Below are positions 1-7,516 of a stretch of DNA of 64,000 bases, one piece after another. This DNA is from Gammaproteobacteria bacterium UBA2675 (GTDB lineage: Bacteria; Pseudomonadota; Gammaproteobacteria; Pseudomonadales; Pseudohongiellaceae). The number at the start of each line of letters is the position of its first letter. The first letter of the stretch is position 1. The translations under genes were made by a program, and so were the position numbers. The notes beneath the pieces are model-generated. The model did no database searches. It was not told the origin of the DNA and saw nothing but the letters and a program-made list of their open reading frames with translations. The stretch spans positions 1-64,000 of the forward strand of contig DEMH01000004.1 in assembly GCA_002354805.1 (NCBI GenBank), in the 5' to 3' direction.

Positions 1-33
1 ACACCAGATTTGACAATAACTCGGAAATTTGCC

Positions 34-843
34 ATGCAACGGATTGCTTTGAAGATATTATTGGGCGTGCTGCCACTATTGATTGGCAGTGTGCCGCAAG
101 TGCATGCCCAAAGTGCCATGTACGCTACCAGCGGCGGCGGACGCACAGGTGCAAGCGCGGCCAGACTATCGGCCATGCAAACTGTGCAGCAAAGGCATTT
201 GGAAGCCATACGGGACTGTACGAATATTGGCAAACTTTATGCGCCAGCAGCCGCTGAAGCTGATGTGAATGGTTGCATTGCCACCGCAAATCCGTGCGGT
301 GATGCTGGCATGATACATGGGCCCAACTTTGAAGCCAGCCTTGTTGACAGCTTTGGCTGTGTGCAAACACTAAAATCAAATTACGCCGTTAATGGCAGCG
401 AAGCTGAAACCAATGTACAAATTTTAGACTTTGTAAAAGCTCGGCATATTATTGACGGCCTAGACGAAACCCGTATTTTAGAAGTTGCAGCTAATGTAGA
501 AGCGCTTCCTCCCGTTGAAAACAACCACGCTGCCACAAAAGAATATGTAGATACGGTACTCGCTGCTGGCGGCGGTGGCGGTGGGCAAGCGCTTACATGT
601 ACTTTCACAAAAGGGACATATCAGAATTCAACAGACATGATTTGCGAGTCAGAATATGGAGCTGGCTGGAAAAAAGGGAATATTCTTCATATATTGGCTC
701 AAGGCGGGTTAGCTAATCCGATGCCTGCTCCTAACATGAGATCTGATGATTACTGTTACCGTGGGAACTACGGTGGTGGTTTTCCGTATTGGGAGGGGTA
801 TTCTTGCGGCACTTTTCTGAGGGTCATTTGTTGCAATTACTAA
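34..843 (+). CDS. Exported protein with tail-fibre/pilus-tip-like motif, cargo of integrated element
   Basis: About 269 residues from the ATG at 34; the frame is open further upstream to a TTG at 10, so the true start is not certain. The N-terminus is a clear signal peptide (hydrophobic residues 6-20, cleavage likely after VHAQ). Near residue 168 it carries HAATKEYVDTV followed by a run of six glycines, a hinge typical of phage tail-fibre and PilV-type pilus-tip proteins. A Cys-rich C-terminal module of about 75 residues follows and ends in CCNY. Base use is more A+T-rich than in the chromosomal genes to the right. It lies next to the integrase, so it is probably cargo of a mobile element. 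The function is not known; an adhesin or tip role is inference only. Confidence 0.55.
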   Translation: MQRIALKILLGVLPLLIGSVPQVHAQSAMYATSGGGRTGASAARLSAMQTVQQRHLEAIRDCTNIGKLYAPAAAEADVNGCIATANPCGDAGMIHGPNFEASLVDSFGCVQTLKSNYAVNGSEAETNVQILDFVKARHIIDGLDETRILEVAANVEALPPVENNHAATKEYVDTVLAAGGGGGGQALTCTFTKGTYQNSTDMICESEYGAGWKKGNILHILAQGGLANPMPAPNMRSDDYCYRGNYGGGFPYWEGYSCGTFLRVICCNY

Positions 844-937
844 ACTCATACTAATTCAATAGAGTTCAACGCCCAATCCACATATAGTTAGCGTACGATC
901 ACAAGGCTGTGCTCATCAGTACCCTCTGCTGTGCTGC

Positions 938-971
938 AAGCATTAGTTATCAACGAATAAATGCTTTTTTT
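938..971 (+). terminator. Candidate intrinsic terminator after the exported-protein gene
   Basis: A 7-bp inverted repeat (AAGCATT at 938-944, AATGCTT at 960-966) with a 15-nt loop runs into a T tract at 965-971. It sits about 95 bases after the stop of the plus-strand gene and just beyond the 3' end of the convergent integrase. The stem is short and A+T-rich, so strength is uncertain. Confidence 0.4.
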
Positions 972-984
972 GTGGCAACCATGG

Positions 985-2064
985 TCAGAGGCTGAAGATT
1001 TTCTCATTCATCTTGCTGACGATTTTGCTGGTGTGCGCTTCGGATAGGTGCGCATAGCGCTTTACCATTTGAAGCGTTTTATGCCCCAGCACTTCTGCGA
1101 TTTCGGCCAAGCTTGCCCCGTTCATGGCAAGGTAACTGGCTGCGCTGTGGCGCAGGTCATGGAAGCGGAAGTCACTCAGGTTTGCGCGCTCCAGCGCAAA
1201 GCGCCATGCCTTTTCAAGGTCTTCAGGCTTTTGGCGGTTGGCTGCGCTGGGGAACAGCAAGTCGGTATCAATCGGGCGCACTTTGCTGTGGCTTTTAAGC
1301 AGGTCTTTTGCATGGCCAACCAGCGGCACAACGCGGATTTCCTTGTTCTTGGTTTCAAATAGGGTAATGCGCCCTTGTTTGAGGTCTACCTGAGGCCATG
1401 CAAGGTTCATAATCTCGCCTCGGCGCATGCCTGTGGAAAGCGCCAGCACCACCACCAGATAAAGGGCAGGGTTGGTGGACTGCTTGCAGGCGTCCAGCAG
1501 GGCAGCACGCTCGTCATCTGATAGGTAACGGGTGCGGCCTCGGGGTTCTTTGGCTTTTGAAACTTTGCGCATGGGTGTGTCGTCCAGCCAGCCCCATTCG
1601 TTTACAGCAACTGTAAAAGCATGGGACAGCGCAGCAAGGTAGCGGTTGACCGTGGCAGGGCTACGCTGTTTGTCTGTTTTAATGTCTTTGCGGGCAATGT
1701 TGCCTTTGAGGAGTTCATCACGGCATTCGGTAATCAGCGCAGGAGTAACGTCTCCCAGCGTGTGATAGCCCAGCTTTTCCTTCCACCATAAAAGCTGAGT
1801 GGTTTGCACGGCTTCAGCTTTGGCTGACTTGTGGGGCAGAACGTCTTGAATGTATCTATCTACCAGCTCAGCAAATAAATGCTTACGGCTTTCAGCCGTT
1901 TTGAAATATCGCCCTTCGCGTATGGCGGATTCAGTTGCGGCTGCCCACTTGCGGGCGTCGGTTAGGCGCTCAAACGATGCTTCTTGTGGGGGGAAGCCTT
2001 TGAGCCTGATTTTTGCCCTGAACCTGATGCCTTTTGATGTCTCGCGCCGTTCGATGGTTGCCAT
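985..2064 (-). CDS. Tyrosine recombinase / phage-type integrase
   Basis: A 359-residue integrase starting at MATIERRETS (ATG at 2062-2064); an open extension to 2208 lacks integrase-like sequence and is left out. It has an N-terminal arm-binding region, a SAM-like core-binding domain (about residues 65-165, with SPATVNRYLAALSHAF) and a C-terminal catalytic domain. The catalytic set is visible: Arg in STGMRRGEI, HDLRHSAASYL (H-x-x-R), His in EVLGHKTLQMV and the nucleophile Tyr in KRYAHLS. This is the class that integrates elements into tRNA genes. Its 5' end faces the 3' end of the tRNA at 2381-2457, the usual arrangement at one end of a genomic island. The other island end lies outside the window. 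No excisionase gene is visible. Confidence 0.93.
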   Translation of the reverse strand: MATIERRETSKGIRFRAKIRLKGFPPQEASFERLTDARKWAAATESAIREGRYFKTAESRKHLFAELVDRYIQDVLPHKSAKAEAVQTTQLLWWKEKLGYHTLGDVTPALITECRDELLKGNIARKDIKTDKQRSPATVNRYLAALSHAFTVAVNEWGWLDDTPMRKVSKAKEPRGRTRYLSDDERAALLDACKQSTNPALYLVVVLALSTGMRRGEIMNLAWPQVDLKQGRITLFETKNKEIRVVPLVGHAKDLLKSHSKVRPIDTDLLFPSAANRQKPEDLEKAWRFALERANLSDFRFHDLRHSAASYLAMNGASLAEIAEVLGHKTLQMVKRYAHLSEAHTSKIVSKMNEKIFSL

Positions 2065-2309
2065 GTGCCTGCCCTCGCATGGAACTCGTATGAAGTACGG
2101 GCTGATTTTAAGCAAACAGGGCAGGGAATTGCAACAATCCGTTGGTCTATTAGGTAACCTTATGAAGAAATTGGCATTTATCCTGTCCCCAAAAGTTGGC
2201 TGGGACACTCAGGGGCAATAGGTAATCAAACGCAGGAAGAGCCTGTTTTTACCGTGGTTTCCCGACTATAATAGCGCCCGCTTGTTGGGGGCAGTTGAGG
2301 TGGTTTGAA

Positions 2310-2359
2310 AATTAGTGTCCCTAGAATGTCCCTGAAAGGGATTCTAAAAAACACTAATT
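2310..2359. repeat. Nested inverted repeat with TGTCCCT direct repeats near the attachment site
   Basis: Outer arms AATTAGTGT (2310-2318) and ACACTAATT (2351-2359) enclose inner arms AGAAT/ATTCT (2323-2327, 2341-2345) and CCCT/AGGG (2330-2333, 2337-2340) around a GAA loop. TGTCCCT occurs twice, at 2316-2322 and 2327-2333, one helical turn apart. TGTCCC-type repeats beside tRNA attachment sites often serve as integrase arm sites; that role is inferred. It could instead be a terminator or structured element for the transcript reading out of the tRNA. Confidence 0.5.
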
Positions 2360-2380
2360 CTCGTAACTTGCTGATAAATA

Positions 2381-2457
<77 letters not shown>

Positions 2458-2464
2458 GTTTTGA

Positions 2465-2528
2465 GCCCCCACGGACGCGGGGGCGAAAACGAATGGCGGA
2501 TTATAAAGGCCAAACCCGCAAGTTGCCA
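2465..2528 (-). promoter_or_regulatory. tRNA promoter and leader hairpin
   Basis: On the minus strand a perfect -10 (TATAAT, 2500-2505) has a weak -35 (TGGCAA, 2523-2528) with a 17-bp spacer. A G+C-rich stretch follows the -10, as in stringently controlled stable-RNA promoters. Between promoter and tRNA a hairpin, GCCCCC/GGGGGC (2465-2470 with 2479-2484), lies in the 5' leader, 7 nt before the mature tRNA. Confidence 0.55.
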
Positions 2529-2538
2529 GTGATGGCGA

Positions 2539-3978
2539 TTAACCCCGGGGCTCTGCCAGGCCGCGGTGATTGCCGCGGTGCGGGTTGGGGCGCACCATGG
2601 AGCCATAGATCATGCCTGCCAGGCTGAAGGCCAGACCCACGAACTGGGGCTCAAACGGAATTTCCGGATACAGGATTTCCAGCAGCAGCCAGCTTCCCAG
2701 GCCAAGAACAATCGAGAGCGTACAGCCAAAATTACTGGCACGGCGCCAGAACAAGCCGGCAGTCAGTGGGATGAACACGCCTGCCAGTGTAATGCGGTAG
2801 GCGTTTTCGACCATTGCATGAATGTTGCCGTCCGAGGCTGCGGCATTGATGATCACCATAATGGTGAACACAAATACTGTCAGTCGTGTGTAGAGCAGCA
2901 ACTGCTTGTCCGTCATGTTCGGCATGAAGTTGCGCAAGATGTTTTCGGTAAATGTAACCGAGGGGGCCAACAATGTACCGGATGCCGTGCTCATGATGAC
3001 GGACAGCAAGGCGCCAAAGAAGACCACCTGCAGCCAGAAGGGCATATGGGTGAACACAAAGCTCGGTAGCACAAGTTGGGAGTCCTCAGCCATCAGTACC
3101 TCTGTGGCGGCTGGGTCAACCATGCTGGCGCTGTAGGCCAGCAGCAAGGGGATCGCTGCGAAGAAGAAATAAGCCACGCCGCCGAGTGTTGTACCCCAGA
3201 CAGCCACGCGCTCATTCTTTGATGTATTCACGCGCTGGAAAACATCCTGCTGCGGAATGGATCCCAAAGCCAGGGTGAACAGCGCTGCTGTCCAACCCAG
3301 AATGTCGATCAGATCCATGGTGGGCAACCATTCGAACTTGCCCTCAGCGGCGGCTGCCGCGACGACTTCTGTAACGCCTCCGGCCATATTGGTTGCCGAA
3401 CTGGTGACCAGCAACAGGCCGGCAACAATCACTACCATCTGCACGGTGGTTGTCACGGCGACAGACCACATGCCACCAACGAGCGTGTAAATCATGACCA
3501 CGCCAGCGCCGATGACCATGCCCGCCGTCATGCTCACCGAACCTTCTGACAGTACATTAAACACAAGGCCCAGTGCCGTCACCTGTGCGGAGACCCAGCC
3601 CAGATAGGAGAGCATGATGCACGCGGAGAGCACCATCTCGGCTTTTTTGTTGTAGCGATAGTAGAAGAAATCACCCAGTGTCAGCAGCTTCATACGGTAT
3701 AGCGGCAATGCAAACACCAGACCGAACAGCACCAGACAGGCGGCGGCACCAAGCGGGTCAGAGATCAGGCCACGAAATCCTTCATCAAGAAAGGTCGCCG
3801 ATATGCCGAGGACGGTTTCGGCACCAAACCAGGTGGCGAAGACCATGGCAATGACCATGAACATTGGCAGGCTGCGGCCGGCGGTGATGAAGTCACTGGC
3901 TGAGTGAACTTTGCGCGCAGCGGCGACACCGATACCAATGGAAACAAGCAGATAAACAACAACCAGAGCTAGCAACAT
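2539..3978 (-). CDS. Sodium:solute symporter family (SSS) transporter
   Basis: A 479-residue inner-membrane protein with about 13 hydrophobic segments. It shows SSS-family features: ARKVHSASDFITAGRSLP after the first helix, the GAETVLGISATF segment and the GSIPQQDVFQRV region that precedes later helices. The ATG at 3978 is preferred over an upstream TTG because GAGG lies 7 nt before it. It should import a solute with sodium. The substrate cannot be read from the sequence; family members carry pantothenate, proline, carboxylates, choline and others. It is last in a minus-strand run behind the AGCS transporter and the glyoxylate shunt genes, which might suggest a carbon or amino-acid substrate (inference). 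Confidence 0.85.
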   Translation of the reverse strand: MLLALVVVYLLVSIGIGVAAARKVHSASDFITAGRSLPMFMVIAMVFATWFGAETVLGISATFLDEGFRGLISDPLGAAACLVLFGLVFALPLYRMKLLTLGDFFYYRYNKKAEMVLSACIMLSYLGWVSAQVTALGLVFNVLSEGSVSMTAGMVIGAGVVMIYTLVGGMWSVAVTTTVQMVVIVAGLLLVTSSATNMAGGVTEVVAAAAAEGKFEWLPTMDLIDILGWTAALFTLALGSIPQQDVFQRVNTSKNERVAVWGTTLGGVAYFFFAAIPLLLAYSASMVDPAATEVLMAEDSQLVLPSFVFTHMPFWLQVVFFGALLSVIMSTASGTLLAPSVTFTENILRNFMPNMTDKQLLLYTRLTVFVFTIMVIINAAASDGNIHAMVENAYRITLAGVFIPLTAGLFWRRASNFGCTLSIVLGLGSWLLLEILYPEIPFEPQFVGLAFSLAGMIYGSMVRPNPHRGNHRGLAEPRG

Positions 3979-4135
3979 AGGCAACCTCGGGAAACAGGTT
4001 GTGGATACAAGGTCAGTTTAAAGGCGTTTGTGTGACCACCTGCCAGAGGTGCAGGCTCTGTTGCCGCCAAGCGCGCATAATAAAGAAAAATTCCAGAAAA
4101 AAAAGTATTTTTTAGCGGCAAAGCTGTCATATACG

Positions 4136-5692
4136 TCATTTTGGCAGGTGTTGTTGATTCTCCCGGGTCCAGTGCACCGTTTTGATGCCAATTTCCTCAG
4201 AAATGAACAGGCTTCCACCTTTCCTGCGGTAGTGCTCCAGGGCGGCATAAACCATCGGTGCGCCCAGTATCAGTATGGGGATATTGAGATACACCATGAT
4301 GATATTGGTCAGATCCGAGATCGCCCAAAGGTTTCCCAGGTTCAATCCTGCCAGCATGGACAGTGCTCCGAACGGGACAAAGACCAGGGAGCCAGCGATA
4401 CGAATGCCAGTGATGAAGTGTGGCGAGCGGGAAATAAAATTGGCTGATATTTCGGCGAATGAAATCATGCCTAGCAATGTAGTGAATGCAAACAGGCAAT
4501 AGCAGACGGCCAGGATAATGGTGACTGTGGCGGTAAGCGCAGCAGGCAGCAACGACTGCACTGATGCCAGATAGGTTCCGAAGCGTGATGCGCTCATCGC
4601 CTGCCAGGCGGCGCTATCGTCAGCACCACTCCATACCTGGGCCAGTACGACAATGAAACCCGTCAGTGTGCAAATGACGATAGTGTCGAAGAATACACCC
4701 AGGCTTTGCACAAAACCCTGTTCGCAGGGATGTTTGTTGTCGGCGGCCGCGGCAGCCATGGTGATGGTACCCTGACCGGCTTCGTTGGACATCAGTCCTC
4801 GTCGCACACCCTCGGCCAATGCCACACCCATGGCGCCACCAAACAAGGCGTCGGGCGCAAACGCACCTTTAACAACTGCCACAAAAAAGTCTGGCACCAA
4901 TGGCGCATTGACCAGAATGATAAGCAATGAAATACCACAGAAAATCACAGCCATGGCCGGCACCAGCACGTTGGTGTAAGCGGTGACGCGACGAATGCCC
5001 CCCATGATCATCCAGGCGCAACTAAGGACCAGGATAACAGCTATGCCGTAATACAGCGGTGATTGTGGGTCGGATTCCAGGCCTGTGGCCGTCGTAGCAA
5101 TGGTGCTGACGGCGGAGAAGACATTGAAGGTCTGGGCCGGTACGTTGAACAGCGCATAGGTAACAAAGACGACAGTCAACAGTATGCCTGCGGCGCGACT
5201 GTTGCCCAGGATGTAGCGTCCATAGAAGGGCAGGCCACCGACAAACTCATTATCCTTCCGCTCTTTAAAGAGCTGCGCCAGCACGGACTCCATGAAAGCG
5301 GTAGCCATACCAAACAGTGCTGCTACCCACATCCAGAACAACGCACCTGGCCCACCGACGGTGATGGCACCGGTGACGCCAACGATATTGCCGGGTCCAG
5401 CGCGCATTGCCAGACCCAGCAGGAATGACGCCAGCGCGCTGATGCCAACGTCGTGATCCTGCTTGCGCAGCATGATCGGTACAGCCTCTCGAAAGCTCAG
5501 TATCTGGACAATACCGGTGCGCCAGGTGAACCAGACGCCCATGCCTAGCAGCAACAGCACAGCAAATGACATTTGCCCCAGTAAAGGAATCTGGCTGTAG
5601 ATGCTGTACTGAGTGGGGAACGCCCAGACGGCGTCGGAGATGGGGCCAATAAATGAGAAGAACTGGTTGATGCTGGCGAATATTCCCTGCAC
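4136..5692 (-). CDS. Sodium:alanine symporter family (AGCS) amino-acid transporter
   Basis: A 518-residue polytopic protein of the alanine/glycine:cation symporter family (AlsT/DagA type). It contains the family signature RAGPGNIVGVTGAITVGGPG near residue 92, followed by ALFWMWVAALFGMATAF and FKERKDNEFVGGLPFYG. It should take up alanine, glycine or a similar small amino acid with Na+. The start is GTG at 5692, preceded by AGGGG 9 nt upstream. It is separated from aceA by a strong terminator, so it probably has its own promoter. The gap to the next transporter is about 157 bp, A+T-rich, with no hairpin I would call. Confidence 0.88.
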   Translation of the reverse strand: MQGIFASINQFFSFIGPISDAVWAFPTQYSIYSQIPLLGQMSFAVLLLLGMGVWFTWRTGIVQILSFREAVPIMLRKQDHDVGISALASFLLGLAMRAGPGNIVGVTGAITVGGPGALFWMWVAALFGMATAFMESVLAQLFKERKDNEFVGGLPFYGRYILGNSRAAGILLTVVFVTYALFNVPAQTFNVFSAVSTIATTATGLESDPQSPLYYGIAVILVLSCAWMIMGGIRRVTAYTNVLVPAMAVIFCGISLLIILVNAPLVPDFFVAVVKGAFAPDALFGGAMGVALAEGVRRGLMSNEAGQGTITMAAAAADNKHPCEQGFVQSLGVFFDTIVICTLTGFIVVLAQVWSGADDSAAWQAMSASRFGTYLASVQSLLPAALTATVTIILAVCYCLFAFTTLLGMISFAEISANFISRSPHFITGIRIAGSLVFVPFGALSMLAGLNLGNLWAISDLTNIIMVYLNIPILILGAPMVYAALEHYRRKGGSLFISEEIGIKTVHWTRENQQHLPK

Positions 5693-5766
5693 GTGGTCTG
5701 ACCCCTGATGTTGTTATTGGCGGTTGCCAGACTGTACCACCAAAGAGTCGCTTCCTGTAAGACCCG

Positions 5767-5791
5767 AAAAAATGGCCGCATCCATGCGGCC
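5767..5791 (-). terminator. Rho-independent terminator after aceA
   Basis: On the minus strand a perfect 8-bp stem, GGCCGCAT/ATGCGGCC (5774-5781 with 5784-5791), is followed by a run of six T (plus-strand A at 5767-5772). It lies about 70 bp after the aceA stop and separates the glyoxylate genes from the transporters. Confidence 0.88.
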
Positions 5792-5862
5792 AGCCAGTGC
5801 GATTCAACTGGATAACCTTCCCTGGTCGAAACTCCTCCAGGCCTTAGTACAAGGCTCTGGAG

Positions 5863-7458
5863 TCAGGCGAACTGATTCATGGTGTTGTCCTTGCCGGATG
5901 CCTTAAGCGCATTGTCTCCAGCGAAGTACTCTTTGTGGTCATCACCAATATTCGATCCGGCCATGTCCTGGTGTTTGACACAGGCCAGACTGCGGCGAAT
6001 CTCCTGACGCTGAACTTTCTCAACGTAGGCCAGCATGCCCTGTTCTCCAAAGTAGCCACGTGCCAGGTCATTGGTGGACAGTGCTGCGGTATGGTAGGTA
6101 GGCAAAGTAATAAGGTGATGGAAAACGCCTGCCTCCGCTGCAGCATCACGTTGGAACTGCTGTATCAATTGATCGGCCTGCTGCGCCAGATCGGTCTGAT
6201 CATAGGTGTCTTCCATCAGGCGGTCGCGGACATAAGCATTGGTGTCGCGTCCCTCTGCCTGCCAGGCATCAAAGACCTGCTGGCGAAAGTTTAGTGTCCA
6301 GTTAAACGACGGGCTATTGTTGTAAACAAGTTTCGCGGTTGGTTCGACCTCCCGAATACGGGAGACCATGTTGGCGATCTGCTCCAGGTTGGGTTTCTCA
6401 GTTTCTATCCAGAGCAGGTCAGCACCATGCTGGAGCGCGGTCACACAATCGAGTACTACACGATCTACGCCAGAACCGGGTTTAAAGCGGACCAGACCAT
6501 TTGGCATGCGCAGGGGCTTAATCACTTCTGTGCCCTGTCGCAGCGCCATCTCACCGGCAGCCAGCTGCTCCAGTGATTCGATTGGCTCCCCATCAATAAA
6601 GGCGTTGTACTGATCAGCCAGATCACCGGGTGCTTTGGAGACAGGAATCTTTTGTGTCAGGCCAGCGCCGAGTGAGTCGGTTCGCGCCACGATGACACCA
6701 TCCTCTACACCGAGCTCAAGAAACGCATAGCGCACGGCATTAATCTTGGCCAGAAAATCTTCGTGAGGCACCGTCACTTTGCCGTCCTGATGGCCACACT
6801 GTTTGGCATCCGACACCTGGTTCTCGATCTGGATACAGCAGGCGCCGGCTTCAATCATGCGTTTAGCCAGCAGATAAGTAGCTTCTTCATTGCCAAAGCC
6901 AGCGTCTATGTCGGCGATGATGGGTACAACATGGGTCTGAAAGTTGTCGATCTTCCTTAAAGCCGCGTGCTCGGCGACCTGGTCGCCGGATTGACGGGCT
7001 TTATCCAGCTCCTTGAACAGATGATTCAGTTCGCGGGCATCGGCCTGTTTAAGAAAGGTGTAAATTTCCTCGATCAGCGCGGGCACAGCTGTTTTTTCAT
7101 GCATCGACTGGTCCGGCAGGGGGCCGAACTGTGAACGCATGGCCGCGACCATCCACCCAGACAGGTAAAGGTAACGGCCACGCGTCGTGCCGAAATGCTG
7201 TTTGATGGCAATCATTTTCTGCTGTGCCACGAATCCATGCCAGCACCCCAGAGACTGTGTGTAATGCGCTGGGTCCCGTTCATAGGCAGCCATGTCTTCT
7301 CGCATGATGCCCGCCGTGTAACGGGCGATGTCCACGCCGCTGCGAAACCGGTTCTGCAAGCGCATGCGCGTGACGTACTCCGGGCTGATAGTGTTCCAGC
7401 TGGCGCCTTGCTGATCGAGAATCTTGTTGGACTGTTTCATTTCCTGCTGATAGTTCAT
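5863..7458 (-). CDS. aceA: Isocitrate lyase
   Basis: Cleaves isocitrate to glyoxylate and succinate, the first step of the glyoxylate shunt (cytoplasm). The 531-residue protein starts at MNYQQEMKQS (ATG 7458), chosen because AAGGAGAG lies 8 nt upstream and the length equals that of the P. aeruginosa enzyme class. The signature KQCGHQDGKV at residues 219-228 carries the catalytic Cys221 in the KQCGH form typical of this long class, rather than the KKCGH of E. coli AceA. The metal-binding region DIDAGFGNE is intact. It is 58 bp downstream of glcB on the same strand and likely co-transcribed, ending at the terminator at 5767-5791. There is no aceK nearby. Control by the divergent ScfR-type regulator is inferred. 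Confidence 0.97.
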   Translation of the reverse strand: MNYQQEMKQSNKILDQQGASWNTISPEYVTRMRLQNRFRSGVDIARYTAGIMREDMAAYERDPAHYTQSLGCWHGFVAQQKMIAIKQHFGTTRGRYLYLSGWMVAAMRSQFGPLPDQSMHEKTAVPALIEEIYTFLKQADARELNHLFKELDKARQSGDQVAEHAALRKIDNFQTHVVPIIADIDAGFGNEEATYLLAKRMIEAGACCIQIENQVSDAKQCGHQDGKVTVPHEDFLAKINAVRYAFLELGVEDGVIVARTDSLGAGLTQKIPVSKAPGDLADQYNAFIDGEPIESLEQLAAGEMALRQGTEVIKPLRMPNGLVRFKPGSGVDRVVLDCVTALQHGADLLWIETEKPNLEQIANMVSRIREVEPTAKLVYNNSPSFNWTLNFRQQVFDAWQAEGRDTNAYVRDRLMEDTYDQTDLAQQADQLIQQFQRDAAAEAGVFHHLITLPTYHTAALSTNDLARGYFGEQGMLAYVEKVQRQEIRRSLACVKHQDMAGSNIGDDHKEYFAGDNALKASGKDNTMNQFA

Positions 7459-7516
7459 TGCTGGTCTCTCCTTGTGCGTAATCAATGCTTAAAGTGTTTA
7501 TGGTTTAACTTTGGAT

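Noticed and set aside
2065..2208. Upstream extension of the integrase (48 codons)
   Set aside because: No integrase-like sequence, and the ATG at 2064 gives the normal N-terminus; the region may rather hold integrase-binding TGTCCC words.
1..2380. Second copy of the tRNA 3' end (attachment partner)
   Set aside because: I scanned for the tRNA T-arm/acceptor sequence to the left of the tRNA and saw no copy; the partner site must lie outside the window.
5863..7458. KQCGH in place of KKCGH in isocitrate lyase as a sign of inactivation
   Set aside because: KQCGH is normal for the 531-residue class; the catalytic Cys and His are present.
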